Shown one piece after another: positions 1 through 10,485 of a stretch of DNA of 64,000 nt. The position numbers and the translations under genes are program-made. A model generated the notes under the pieces. That model did no database searches. It was not told the DNA's origin and was given only the letters and a program-made list of their open reading frames with translations. This DNA is from Streptomyces tubercidicus (lineage in GTDB: Bacteria; Actinomycetota; Actinomycetes; Streptomycetales; Streptomycetaceae): the NCBI RefSeq assembly GCF_027497495.1, contig NZ_CP114205.1, positions 5,952,001-6,016,000 of the forward strand, given 5' to 3'. Position 1 is the stretch's first letter; every line of letters starts with the position of its first letter.

Positions 1-188
1 GTGGCCCAGGGCAGGGCGGCACGCCGTCCGCCCGCCGGGCGGGAACGGACCGGACCGGTCTCGGTCCTGACGGTGATCACAGGCATGCCCTCAGCGTGCC
101 AGCCGCCACTGACATTCGGCCCGCAGCTGTCGCGTCCGCCGCCGGCCACGGCGCGCAGCCGGACTCCGCCGCCCCGGCATGCGGCGGG

Positions 189-216
189 GCCGGACCTCTC
201 CGCATGCCGGTCCGGC
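189..216. terminator. weak hairpin downstream of glnII
   Basis: An 8-bp inverted repeat (GCCGGACC/GGTCCGGC, 12-nt loop) lies about 25 nt beyond the glnII stop codon and could act as its terminator. Nothing else between positions 1 and 241 looks like a gene. The open frames there lack a ribosome binding site and have no recognisable product. Confidence 0.35.
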
Positions 217-241
217 TCCGCTCCCGCGCTCTCCCGAGGCG

Positions 242-1264
242 TCAGATCTGCTCGCGCCGCGCCAGCTCGGTGCAGCAGGTGTCCACCATCAGCCGGGTGA
301 CCACGTACGGGTCGACGTTGGCGTTCGGCCGCCGGTCCTCGATGTAGCCCTTCTTGTCGACCTCGACCTGCCAGGGGATACGCACCGAGGCGCCGCGGTC
401 CGAGGCGCCGTAGGAGTACGCGTCCCACGGGGCGGTCTCGTGCGCGCCCGTCAGACGGTCCTCGATGCCGGTGCCGTACTGGCGGACGTGCTCCAGCGGC
501 TTGTCGTCCTGGCCCAGCGCCTCGCATGCGGTGATGATCGCGTCGTAGCCCTCGCGCATCGCCCGGGTCGAGAAGTTGGTGTGCGCGCCCGCGCCGTTCC
601 AGTCGCCCTTGGCGGGCTTGGCCTCCAGCGAGGCGGTGACGCCGTACTCCTCCGCCACCCGGTGCAGCAGCCAGCGCGCCACCCACATGTGGTCCGAGAC
701 CTCCAGCGCGGGCAGCGCGCCCACCTGGAACTCCCACTGGCCGGGCATGACCTCGGCGTTGATACCGGACAGGCCGAGCCCCGCCGCCAGACACAGGTCG
801 AGGTGCTTCTCGACGATCTCCCGGCCGAAGATCGCGTCGGCGCCGACGCCGCAGTAGTAGTCGGCCTGCGGGGCCGGGTAGCCGCCGCCCTCGGGGAAGC
901 CGAGCGGCCGGTCGCCCTTGAGGAAGGTGTACTCCTGCTCGATGCCGAAGATGGCTTCCTGGTCCGCGAACTTCTCCGCGACCGGGCGCAGCAGCGCACG
1001 GGTGTTGGAGGGGTGCGGGGTGAGGTCGGTGTGCAGCACCTCGCACAGCACCAGCAGGTGGTCGCCGCCGCGGATCGGGTCCGGGCAGCTGAACACCGGA
1101 TCCAGTACGAGGTCCGAGGCGTGTCCTTCGGCCTGGTTGGTGCTGGAACCGTCGAAGCCCCACTTCGGCAGCTTGCTGCCATCGCTCAGAATCTTGGTCT
1201 TGGAGCGGAGCTTGGCGGTCGGCTGGGTGCCGTCGATCCAGATGTACTCGGCCTTGATGGTCAC
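242..1264 (-). CDS. glnII: glutamine synthetase type II (GlnII)
   Basis: ATP-dependent condensation of glutamate and ammonium to glutamine in the cytoplasm, by the eukaryote-like, heat-labile GSII found in Streptomyces, Frankia and rhizobia. The 340-aa length fits this family, which is much shorter than the 469-aa GlnA at 24866-26275. Visible family features are the N-terminal KAEYIWIDG, the KWGFDGSSTNQA segment, DPIRGGDHLLVLCE, EQEYTFLKG with metal-binding glutamates, and NGAGAHTNFST. The start is GTG with AGAGGA just upstream (AGAGGACCCC then GTG). A longer in-frame ATG at 1402 has no ribosome binding site, would add 46 low-complexity residues and would overlap the promoter. A GlnR box lies 65-102 bp upstream, so transcription is expected to follow nitrogen supply. 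Confidence 0.96.
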   Translation of the reverse strand: MTIKAEYIWIDGTQPTAKLRSKTKILSDGSKLPKWGFDGSSTNQAEGHASDLVLDPVFSCPDPIRGGDHLLVLCEVLHTDLTPHPSNTRALLRPVAEKFADQEAIFGIEQEYTFLKGDRPLGFPEGGGYPAPQADYYCGVGADAIFGREIVEKHLDLCLAAGLGLSGINAEVMPGQWEFQVGALPALEVSDHMWVARWLLHRVAEEYGVTASLEAKPAKGDWNGAGAHTNFSTRAMREGYDAIITACEALGQDDKPLEHVRQYGTGIEDRLTGAHETAPWDAYSYGASDRGASVRIPWQVEVDKKGYIEDRRPNANVDPYVVTRLMVDTCCTELARREQI

Positions 1265-1328
1265 GGGGTCCTCTTCACGGTCGGTGCGGGTACGGTGCGG
1301 GCGTACCGACGCACTCTCGCAACGCGCC

Positions 1329-1366
1329 ATTTCTCGTCCGTTGCTCATTTGTGAACCGCAAGTTAC
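1329..1366 (-). promoter_or_regulatory. GlnR box upstream of glnII
   Basis: Read on the minus strand the sequence is GTAAC-n6-TTCAC-n6-GCAAC-n6-GAAAT. It has exactly the 5-6-5-6-5-6-5 spacing of the actinobacterial GlnR a-site/b-site tandem (consensus as I recall: gTnAc-n6-GaAAc-n6-GtnAC-n6-GAAAc). The second element (TTCAC) is the weakest. glnII is a classical GlnR target in Streptomyces, so site and gene agree. Confidence 0.75.
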
Positions 1367-1560
1367 CGAGCCGGACATCCAGCACTTTCCAAGGTGTTCC
1401 ACGCCACTAGCCTGCGATTAATCCCCAGGTGGCGCTGTCTCCTCACTATTTCCATGTGACGGAGACCTCAGTCGCAGCGCCCCGGCGGCCCCTCGAACCC
1501 CGGACGCCCGATCCGGCGGGCCACCGTCCCCCGCCCCGTCCCCCGCGAGACACTGACCCC

Positions 1561-2469
1561 ATGACGACCCTGCGCATCGGACTCCTCGGTACCGGCCCCT
1601 GGGCGCGGCGCGTCCATGCCCCGGCCCTCGCCGCGCACCCCGGCGTCGAGCTCGCCGGGATCTGGGGGCGCCGGGCGGAGGCCGCCGCGGCGCTGGCCCA
1701 GGTGCACGACACCCGCCCGTATGCCGACCCGGATGAGCTGTCCGCGGTCTGCGACGCCGTCGCCATCGCCCTGCCGCCGGCCGTCCAGGTCCCGCTGGCG
1801 GTCCGCGCCGCCGGGGCCGGCTGCCACCTTCTCCTGGACAAGCCGGTCGCCACCTCCGTGCCCGAGGCCCGTGCCCTCGCCGATGCCGCCGACCGGGCGG
1901 GCGTCGCCTCGGTGGTCTTCTTCACGGCGCGCTTCGGGGCGGAGGAGGGCGAGTGGATCGCCGCGCAGGCCGCGGCCGGGGGCTGGTTCACCGCGCACGC
2001 CGACTGGCTCGGCTCGGTGTTCGCCGAGGACAGCTCCAGCCCGTACGCCGATTCGCCCTGGCGCCGGGCCAAGGGCGGGCTGTGGGACGTCGGGCCGCAT
2101 GCGCTGTCGGTGCTGCTGCCGGTTCTCGGGGACGCGGAGGCGGTCACCGCCACCCGGGGCCCGGCCGACACCGTTCTGCTGACGATGCGTCACAGCAGCG
2201 GGGCGGCCAGTACGGCGACGGTCGGCCTGACCGCCCCGGCCGCGGCCGCCGGTGTCGACCTCACCCTCCGCGGCACCGCGGGTATCACCACCCTGCCCCG
2301 CCGCCTGGACGGCCCCGAACCGGCCTACCACCGCGCCGTCGACGCCCTGCTCGCCGCCGCCGCGACCGGTCTGCCGAACGCCTGCGATATCCACTTCGGC
2401 CTGCGGGTCACCGAAATCCTGGCGGCGGCGCAGGAGTCGCTGAGCCCGCTCATGCCTCTGGAGGCATGA
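1561..2469 (+). CDS. Gfo/Idh/MocA-family oxidoreductase
   Basis: A 302-aa NAD(P)-dependent oxidoreductase of unknown substrate, probably a sugar or inositol derivative. The N-terminus MTTLRIGLLGTGPWARRVH is a Rossmann GxGxxA-type fold. The family's DKPVATSVPEA segment (the usual EKP-like lysine motif) follows near residue 100. The C-terminal domain carries the DVGPHALSVLLPVLG helix, which supplies the histidine near the active site. ATG at 1561 is chosen over upstream in-frame starts because the added N-terminus would be proline/arginine-rich and atypical. The next gene, an acyl-CoA ligase, follows after 92 nt on the same strand, so the two may be cotranscribed. No substrate can be assigned from sequence. 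Confidence 0.88.
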   Translation: MTTLRIGLLGTGPWARRVHAPALAAHPGVELAGIWGRRAEAAAALAQVHDTRPYADPDELSAVCDAVAIALPPAVQVPLAVRAAGAGCHLLLDKPVATSVPEARALADAADRAGVASVVFFTARFGAEEGEWIAAQAAAGGWFTAHADWLGSVFAEDSSSPYADSPWRRAKGGLWDVGPHALSVLLPVLGDAEAVTATRGPADTVLLTMRHSSGAASTATVGLTAPAAAAGVDLTLRGTAGITTLPRRLDGPEPAYHRAVDALLAAAATGLPNACDIHFGLRVTEILAAAQESLSPLMPLEA

Positions 2470-2561
2470 CCACATGGCCAAATTGGTCGTGGAGGGCATC
2501 AGCGGCGGTCCGTAGCGTCGGGGGCGTCACCTGTCCGTACCGGCCCAGGGAGCCCCACGTC

Positions 2562-4124
2562 ATGAGGTCCGCCACCGGCTTCACCAGCTACACCGACGTC
2601 CTGCTCGACGTCCTCGCCCGCGACCGGGCCCGGCCCGTACTGACCATGGGCGACGGGGGTGCGGAGGTCACCGCCGGTGCGCTGCACGACACCGTCCACC
2701 GCATGGCGGCGGTGCTCGCCGGGCGCGGTATCGGCCCCGGACGGACCGTCAGCCTCCTCAGCGGCAACCGCCCGGAGGTGCTCGCCGCCCGCTACGCCGC
2801 CAACCTCCTCGGCGCCCGCGTCGTCTTCCTCTACGACGGGATGGCCGCCGAGACCCTGGCCCGGATCGCCGAGAGCGTGCAGACCGCCCTGCTCCTCGTC
2901 GACCCGGACCTCCACGGCACCGCACGGGCGCTGCTCCGGCACATCGGCGGACCCGCGCCCGAGGTCATGACCCTGGGCGCGGCGCCCGCGTTTGCCGACG
3001 GCCCGGTGCCCGACCTGTTGGCCGCCTGTGCCGCGCTTCCCGCCACGCCCGAGGTGCCGAGTGCGGCCCGTCCCGAGGACGACTGGTGCATCCGGCACAC
3101 CGGCGGCACGACCGGTATCCCCAAGGGAGTGCGGATGGCGCACGCCCCGTATGCCGGGATGCTGGTCAAGCCCATGGAAGGCGCCGGCGACCCGCCCCGT
3201 TTCCTTGCCTGCACCTCGCTCGCCCATCTTGCCGGTATCCTCACCGATGTCACACTCGCGGCCGGCGGCACCGTCGTCCTGCACCGCGCCTTCGACCCCA
3301 CGGCCGTCCTCACCGCCGTCGCACGCGACCGCATCACCCACCTCTGGCTGCTGCCCCCGCTCCTCTACCGCCTCCTCGACGACCCCGCGCTGCCCACCAC
3401 CGACATCGGCTCCCTCACCCGCATCACCTACGGCGGCTGCGTGGCCTCCCCCTCCCGGCTGGCGCGGGCCGCCGAGGTCTTCGGACCGGTGCTGTACGGG
3501 ATGTACGGGATGTCCGAGGCGCTGACCCTCACCGAGGCCCGTCCGGCGGACCATCTCGTCACCGGGCCCGGCGGCCGGGTCACCGTCGGCCGCCCGGTGC
3601 CCGGCGTGACGCTCGCCATCCGCGACGCGGACGGGCGGGACCTCCCGGCGGGGGAGCGGGGCGAGGTCCACGTACGCTCCGCCGGTGTGATGACCGGCTA
3701 CTGGAAACAGCCGGAGCTGACCGCGCGCGTGCTGCCCGGCGACGGCTGGCTGCGTACCGGCGACATCGGCGTGCTGGACGACGACGGGCGGCTCTACCTC
3801 GTCGACCGGGTCAAGGACCTGATCATCGTCGTCGGCGGCCATGTCCACCCGGCGGAGGTGGAGGATCTGCTGCACACCCACCCGGCGGTCGCGCACTGCG
3901 CCGTCTACGGGGTGCGCGGGCCGGACGAGACCGAGGAGGTGCACGCCGCCGTCGTCCCCGCCCCGGGCCACCGGCCGGACCCCGCCGCCCTGCGCGCCTT
4001 CGTCACCGAGCACCAGGGCGCCCTGTACGCCCCGGCCGTGGTCCACCTCGTCGACGCCATCCCCCTCACGCCCGTCGGCAAGCCGGACAAAACGCGGTTG
4101 CGCGCGATGGCTGCCACGGCCTGA
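2562..4124 (+). CDS. class I adenylate-forming enzyme (acyl-CoA ligase)
   Basis: A 520-aa AMP-binding protein predicted to activate a carboxylic acid as its acyl-adenylate and transfer it to CoA. The P-loop-like A3 motif is HTGGTTGIPKGVRM near residue 180. A5 is YGMYGMSEA, A7 is GWLRTGDIGVLDDDGRLYLVDR and A8 is KDLIIVVGGHVHPAEVE. The A10 catalytic lysine lies in PLTPVGKPDKTRLR at the C-terminus. All core motifs are present, so the enzyme should be active. The start ATG at 2562 follows CAGGGAGCCCCACGTC. No carrier-protein or condensation domain is fused. Its substrate class (fatty or aromatic acid) cannot be read from the sequence. Confidence 0.9.
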   Translation: MRSATGFTSYTDVLLDVLARDRARPVLTMGDGGAEVTAGALHDTVHRMAAVLAGRGIGPGRTVSLLSGNRPEVLAARYAANLLGARVVFLYDGMAAETLARIAESVQTALLLVDPDLHGTARALLRHIGGPAPEVMTLGAAPAFADGPVPDLLAACAALPATPEVPSAARPEDDWCIRHTGGTTGIPKGVRMAHAPYAGMLVKPMEGAGDPPRFLACTSLAHLAGILTDVTLAAGGTVVLHRAFDPTAVLTAVARDRITHLWLLPPLLYRLLDDPALPTTDIGSLTRITYGGCVASPSRLARAAEVFGPVLYGMYGMSEALTLTEARPADHLVTGPGGRVTVGRPVPGVTLAIRDADGRDLPAGERGEVHVRSAGVMTGYWKQPELTARVLPGDGWLRTGDIGVLDDDGRLYLVDRVKDLIIVVGGHVHPAEVEDLLHTHPAVAHCAVYGVRGPDETEEVHAAVVPAPGHRPDPAALRAFVTEHQGALYAPAVVHLVDAIPLTPVGKPDKTRLRAMAATA

Positions 4125-4183
4125 CCGGGCCCGCCGGGAAGGGTCTTCCCTGGCCGCCAAATACCCGCTGGCCAGGGGCTTTT

Positions 4184-4218
4184 GTCAGTGGTGGTCAGTA
4201 GAATGGGAACCAGTCAGT
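4184..4218 (+). promoter_or_regulatory. three GTCAGT repeats upstream of a small conserved gene
   Basis: GTCAGT occurs at 4184-4189, 4194-4199 and 4213-4218, i.e. 10 and 19 bp apart and so near one and two helical turns. A TAGAAT hexamer resembling a -10 element overlaps the second copy at 4199-4204. The array ends 31 bp before the start codon at 4250. The function is inferred only from position and spacing. Confidence 0.35.
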
Positions 4219-4249
4219 GAGGGTTCATCCACGCTCCAGGAGGTCGCCG

Positions 4250-4522
4250 ATGGCCGCTGCCACACTCATGACGAAGCCTCTCCCGGCCCACCCACTGCCC
4301 AAGAAACCGCTGCCCGCCGGATGGCCGCGCGAGCGCTATGAATCGCACAACCGCCGCCTGAAGGCCATGCGGCTGGCCATCGCCCTGCTCGACACCGGCG
4401 TCTACCGCCCCGAGCAGGCCCACAACCGCACCATCCGCAGCACCGCCGCCGACATAGGGGTCCACACCCCGTCCGACACGACCTGCCGTCTGGTGCGCGC
4501 CCTGCTCTACGACAACTGCTGA
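4250..4522 (+). CDS. small conserved actinobacterial protein, unknown function
   Basis: A 90-aa basic protein of unknown function. The N-terminal third is proline/lysine-rich (KPLPAHPLPKKPLPAGWP). The rest looks helical and conserved in style (RYESHNRRLKAMRLAIALLDTGVY, then DIGVHTPSDTTCRLVRALLYD). AGGAGG lies 6 nt upstream of ATG 4250, which decides this start over an in-frame ATG at 4217. No signal peptide, membrane segment or catalytic motif is visible. The gene stands alone between the acyl-CoA ligase and a strong bidirectional terminator. I recall similar orphan proteins in many Streptomyces, but no established role. Confidence 0.75.
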   Translation: MAAATLMTKPLPAHPLPKKPLPAGWPRERYESHNRRLKAMRLAIALLDTGVYRPEQAHNRTIRSTAADIGVHTPSDTTCRLVRALLYDNC

Positions 4523-4556
4523 CGGCTCCGGGGCGCATCACCCCGGCGCATCAACA

Positions 4557-4596
4557 GGGCGGCCGGCCCCGGGACTTCTCCCGGGGCCGGCCGCCC
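4557..4596. terminator. strong bidirectional terminator
   Basis: A perfect 18-bp GC-rich stem (arms 4557-4574 and 4579-4596) with a 4-nt CTTC loop sits between two convergent genes ending at 4522 (+) and 4620 (-). It can serve both. Confidence 0.85.
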
Positions 4597-4619
4597 CACA
4601 CCCTGCCCGCGGGCGCCGC

Positions 4620-5186
4620 TCACCCACCCGCATCGTCCCCCGGGCCCGTCACACCCTCCATCTGCGTCACCTCCGCCAGCGCCTCCTCCAGCCACTCCAC
4701 CCAGAAGGTCTCCAGCCCGATCCCGGCCCGCAGCACCAGCCGCCGCAACCGGTCCTCCGGGGCCGTCGCCGCCCCGAAGTCGCGGTCCTCGATCTCCTGG
4801 TACTCCGCCAACTGCCCCCGGTGCAGCGTCAGATGGCGCCGCAGTTCGGCATCGAGCCCGTCCCGCCCCACCACCGCCGAGGCCCGCAGCCGCAGCAGCA
4901 GCGCGTCCCGGATGGGCTTGGGGTCCTGCTCGCCGGAGGCCCAGCGGGTCAGCTCGGCCCGGCCCGCGGGCAGCACCTCGAACTCCTTCTTCTGCCCCCG
5001 CGACGGCTGTGCGCTCGGCAGCGCCCGGATGAACCCGGCCTGCTCCAGCTTGCCCAGCTCGCGATAGATCTGCTGATGGGTGGCCGACCAGAAGTAGCCG
5101 ATCGACCGGTCGAACCTGCGGGTCAGCGCCAGCCCCGACGACGGCTTCTCTAGCAGGGCGGTGAGGATCGCGTGCGGGAGTGACAT
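4620..5186 (-). CDS. PadR-family transcriptional regulator
   Basis: A 188-aa winged-helix regulator. The N-terminal part, MSLPHAILTALLEKPSSGLALTRRFD, followed by YFWSATHQQIYRELGKLEQAGFI, is the PadR wHTH (about residues 1-80). The C-terminal half (from about 90) is the helical dimerisation domain typical of the longer PadR subfamily. It lies 74 nt downstream of the FadH-like flavoenzyme in the same orientation, so it may be cotranscribed with that enzyme and could regulate it. Such regulators often respond to phenolic acids or drugs. The ligand here is unknown. Confidence 0.9.
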   Translation of the reverse strand: MSLPHAILTALLEKPSSGLALTRRFDRSIGYFWSATHQQIYRELGKLEQAGFIRALPSAQPSRGQKKEFEVLPAGRAELTRWASGEQDPKPIRDALLLRLRASAVVGRDGLDAELRRHLTLHRGQLAEYQEIEDRDFGAATAPEDRLRRLVLRAGIGLETFWVEWLEEALAEVTQMEGVTGPGDDAGG

Positions 5187-5260
5187 GGGGGAATCCTAGG
5201 CCGGGCCCCCGGCGTCCCGTCCGGCTCGCGGAGCCCGGCACGCCCGGGGCGGGCGGCGGC

Positions 5261-7468
<2,208 letters not shown>

Positions 7469-7528
7469 TCAACTGTGCTGCTCCCCAGTGGAGTTACCGA
7501 CGGTCTGCCCGCATGTGGAGAGGATCGA

Positions 7529-8398
7529 ATGAGCACTGCGCAAGCCCTCACACTCGACCAGGTGGTCGACACCGCCCGGTACCCCTTGCCGGAACCCGAC
7601 AGCGCCGGAGGACGGGCCGTGATCTCCCGGGCCCGGCACGAACTCCTGACGCTCGGCTGCACCGTGCTGCCGGACTTCATCCGCCCGGCGCTCCGCGAGG
7701 CGCTGGAGCAGGAGTGCGCCGCCATCGCCCCCCAGGCGCACTTCGACGTCGAAACGGTCAACGTCTACAACATCGCGGTGGACTCCACCCTGCCGGCCGG
7801 CCACCCCGGCCGGCGCACCTTCCAGCGGGGCAACGCCTTCGTCCCACGGGACCGCGTACCGGCCGACTCCCTCATCAGCCGGCTCTACGCCGACCCGGTG
7901 TTCCAGGACTTCCTGGCCCGCTGCTTCGGCCTGCCGCGGCTGCACGAGCTGGCGGACCCGCTCTCCGGGCTGGTGCTCAATGTCGTCGCCCCGGGCATGG
8001 AGCACCCCTGGCACTTCGACACCAACGAGTTCACCGTCAGCATGCTCACCCGGGAGGCGCAGGACGGCGGCGTCTTCGAGTACTGCCCGAACATCCGCTC
8101 CGCCCACGACGAGCGCTTCGACGACGTCCGGGACGTCCTGGACGGCCGGGGCGAGCGGCTGATCCGCCGCCTCCCGCTGCACCCCGGCGACCTCCAGCTG
8201 TTCAAGGGCCGCTACTCGCTCCACCGGGTGAGTCCGGTGCACGGCGAAACCGCGCGCCACTCCGCGATCTTCGCCTACAGCGAGCGGCCCGGCGTCATCG
8301 GCAGCGTCGCCCGCACCCGCCAGCTCTTCGGCCGTGTCCTGCCCGCCCACACCGCCGCCGAGGGCCGCGCCGTACGGGGCGACCAGCTGCTGGACTAG
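7529..8398 (+). CDS. Fe(II)/2-oxoglutarate-dependent oxygenase (PhyH-like)
   Basis: A 289-aa non-haem iron oxygenase. The facial triad is visible: H162 and D164 in HPWHFDTNEF, and distal H232 in RYSLHRVSPV. An arginine about ten residues later (GETARHS) suits 2-oxoglutarate binding. The HxD form predicts hydroxylation rather than halogenation, since halogenases replace the Asp with Gly or Ala. GGAGAGG lies 6 nt before ATG 7529. A carnitine/choline-type acyltransferase begins 186 nt downstream on the same strand, so the two may act on one substrate, for example hydroxylation creating the alcohol that is then acylated. That coupling is inference, and the substrate is unknown. Confidence 0.85.
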   Translation: MSTAQALTLDQVVDTARYPLPEPDSAGGRAVISRARHELLTLGCTVLPDFIRPALREALEQECAAIAPQAHFDVETVNVYNIAVDSTLPAGHPGRRTFQRGNAFVPRDRVPADSLISRLYADPVFQDFLARCFGLPRLHELADPLSGLVLNVVAPGMEHPWHFDTNEFTVSMLTREAQDGGVFEYCPNIRSAHDERFDDVRDVLDGRGERLIRRLPLHPGDLQLFKGRYSLHRVSPVHGETARHSAIFAYSERPGVIGSVARTRQLFGRVLPAHTAAEGRAVRGDQLLD

Positions 8399-8493
8399 CG
8401 GACGGCCCGGACCCCGCGCCGCCCCGAAACCTCCCCGCGCCCCACCCCACGGGATGACGTACACGGCGAGTGACGGCGCGACCATGAATAAGT

Positions 8494-8533
8494 GACAGCA
8501 CAGCTCCCCGAACAAGCGACAGCACAGCTCCCC
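8494..8533 (+). repeat. 24-bp-period direct repeat before the acyltransferase gene
   Basis: GACAGCACAGCTCCCC occurs at 8494-8509 and again at 8518-8533 (period 24 bp). It sits between the oxygenase stop codon and the acyltransferase start at 8585. It may be a duplicated regulator site. If translation began at the GTG at 8492 it would encode a repeated TAQLP peptide, but that start lacks a good ribosome binding site. Confidence 0.6.
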
Positions 8534-8584
8534 ACGACCCGAATCGAGAGAGCAGAATTGAATAACAGTCAGGAAAGGGCCGCC

Positions 8585-10399
8585 ATGACGACCTTCGCCC
8601 AGGAGGACAGCCTCCCGCGGGTGCCGCTGCCCACACTGGAAGCCAGCTGCGAAAGGTTCCTCGCCTGGTGCGCGCCGCTGCTGACCGCCGACGAGCGGGC
8701 TGCGACCGAGGCGGAGGTGGCCGCCTTCCTCCGCCCCGGCGGCCCCGGCCGGGTGCTGCACACGGCACTGGAGGAGTACGACGCCACCGAGGGCGTCCAC
8801 AGCTGGCTCGACACCTTCTGGCCGTACCGCTACCTGGGCCGCCGGGACCGGATCGCCCTCAACGCCAACTTCTTCTTCCTGTTCCGGGACCCCGCCCCCG
8901 AGCAGCCGCAGTCGCAGCTGGAGCGGGCGGCCGGACTCATCGCCGGCGCCGTCGGCTACAAGCGCCAACTCGACCAGGAGAGCATCCCTCCGGTGGTCCA
9001 GCGGGGCGTCCCCCAGTCGATGGTCCAGAACAAGTACCTGTTCTCCGCCACCCGGATCCCCGGAGCGGCACAGGACACCGTCCGCAGCCCCTACACCGAC
9101 GCCTGGCCGGGCCCCTCCGGCGCCCGGCACATCGTGGTCTTCCACCGCGGCAACATGTTCCGGATGGAGGTGCTCGGCGCGGACGGTGTCCCGCACAGCC
9201 TGGACGACCTCGAAGCGGGCCTGCGCGCCGTACAGAAGGCCGGCGCCGAACCGGCCGCGGCCGGCACCTCGGTCGGCCATCTCACCACCATGGCGCGCGC
9301 GGAGTGGGCCGCCGCCCGGGAGTCCCTGCGCACCCGCCACCCCCGCAACGCCGAGGCGCTGGACGACATCGAGACAGCCCTCTTCTGCCTCTGCCTGGAG
9401 GACTTCGCCCCCGAGGACACCCAGCAGGCCTGCGACCAGCTGCTGTACGGCGACCGCGGCAACCGCTGGTTCGACAAGGCCGTCTCCCTGATCGTCTTCG
9501 CGGACGGCCGGGCGGGCATCAACGTCGAGCACTGCGAGCTGGACGGCACCACCATCCTCAGCTTCACCGACGCCCTGCTCAGCGCCCCGGCCGAGGAACA
9601 CGCCCGCCGGTCCGGAGCCCGCTCCCAGGGACTCCCGTCCGTCGAGCCGGTCATCTTCGAGCTGGACGACACCCTCCGGGCACAGGTGCGCTCCGCCGCC
9701 GACGCCTTCGCGGAGTACGGGGCGCACACCGCCACCCGGACGGTCTCCTTCGACGACTTCGGCAGCACCACCGCCAAGGCGCTGGGCTCCTCCCCGGACG
9801 CCTTCGTCCAGCTCGCCTACCAACTGGCCCACCAGCGCGCCAAGGGACGGCTGGGCGCCACGTACGAGTCGATCGCCACCCGCCAGTGGCGGCACGGCCG
9901 GACCGAGGCGATGCGCGTGGTCACCCCGGAGATCCAGGCGTTCGTCGCCGCGATGGAGGACCCGACGGCCTCCCCGGACGCCCGCCGGACCGCCTTCCGG
10001 GCCGCCGCGGCGAAGCATGTGGCACGCGCCAAGGAGTGCCAGGCCGGTGACGCGCCCGAGCAGCACCTGTGGGAACTGGAGCTGATCCAGCGCCGCCGCG
10101 GCGCGGAACTCGGCGTCACCGAACAGCCCGCCCTCTACCGGACCCCGGGCTGGCTGACCATGCGGGACGACTACCTGAGCACCAGCTCCGCCCCATCCGA
10201 AAACATCCAGTACTTCGGCTTCGGCTCCACCAGCAGCCGCTGCATCGGCGTCGCCTACGTCCTGCTGCCGGACCGCTTCCACCTCTACCTGAGCACCCCG
10301 CTGGCGGTGGCCGACCAGATGCAGACCTTCGCCGACCGGCTCCGCGAGGCGGTAACCGAACTACGCGAGCTGCTCGCGACCGACGGCCCCGGGGACTGA
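8585..10399 (+). CDS. carnitine/choline-type O-acyltransferase
   Basis: A 604-aa member of the carnitine/choline acyltransferase family, uncommon in bacteria. These enzymes move an acyl group between CoA and the hydroxyl of carnitine or choline. The catalytic histidine is H316 in GINVEHCELDG. The family N-terminal signature is seen in LPRVPLPTLEASCERFL. The C-terminal part carries the family Ser/Thr tract (FGFGSTSSRCIGVAYVLLPD) and the length is normal. GGAAAGG precedes ATG 8585. No carnitine uptake or gamma-butyrobetaine genes are visible nearby. The only partner in sight is the upstream 2-oxoglutarate oxygenase, which suggests an acylated hydroxylated small molecule as product. Substrate specificity cannot be assigned. 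Confidence 0.87.
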   Translation: MTTFAQEDSLPRVPLPTLEASCERFLAWCAPLLTADERAATEAEVAAFLRPGGPGRVLHTALEEYDATEGVHSWLDTFWPYRYLGRRDRIALNANFFFLFRDPAPEQPQSQLERAAGLIAGAVGYKRQLDQESIPPVVQRGVPQSMVQNKYLFSATRIPGAAQDTVRSPYTDAWPGPSGARHIVVFHRGNMFRMEVLGADGVPHSLDDLEAGLRAVQKAGAEPAAAGTSVGHLTTMARAEWAAARESLRTRHPRNAEALDDIETALFCLCLEDFAPEDTQQACDQLLYGDRGNRWFDKAVSLIVFADGRAGINVEHCELDGTTILSFTDALLSAPAEEHARRSGARSQGLPSVEPVIFELDDTLRAQVRSAADAFAEYGAHTATRTVSFDDFGSTTAKALGSSPDAFVQLAYQLAHQRAKGRLGATYESIATRQWRHGRTEAMRVVTPEIQAFVAAMEDPTASPDARRTAFRAAAAKHVARAKECQAGDAPEQHLWELELIQRRRGAELGVTEQPALYRTPGWLTMRDDYLSTSSAPSENIQYFGFGSTSSRCIGVAYVLLPDRFHLYLSTPLAVADQMQTFADRLREAVTELRELLATDGPGD

Positions 10400-10440
10400 C
10401 GGTCGCCCCTGACGGACCGGCCGCCGACCCCCCGCTCGCC

Positions 10441-10485
10441 TACTTCACCTACTTCACCTTCGTCAGCTTCTTCAGCTACTTCAGT
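10441..10485. repeat. degenerate 9-bp tandem repeat across a stop codon
   Basis: Five 9-bp units (TACTTCACC, TACTTCACC, TTCGTCAGC, TTCTTCAGC, TACTTCAGT) run from the intergenic space into the last codons of the glycosylase gene. Read on the minus strand they extend its LLK ending into a lysine-rich peptide interrupted by TAG codons. Confidence 0.7.

Noticed and set aside
1-241. Open frames at the left edge.
   Set aside because: No ribosome binding site, domain or codon signature; composition is only GC bias.
7469-10282. A 937-codon open frame on the minus strand opposite the oxygenase and acyltransferase.
   Set aside because: Shadow of two genes with intact catalytic motifs on the plus strand.
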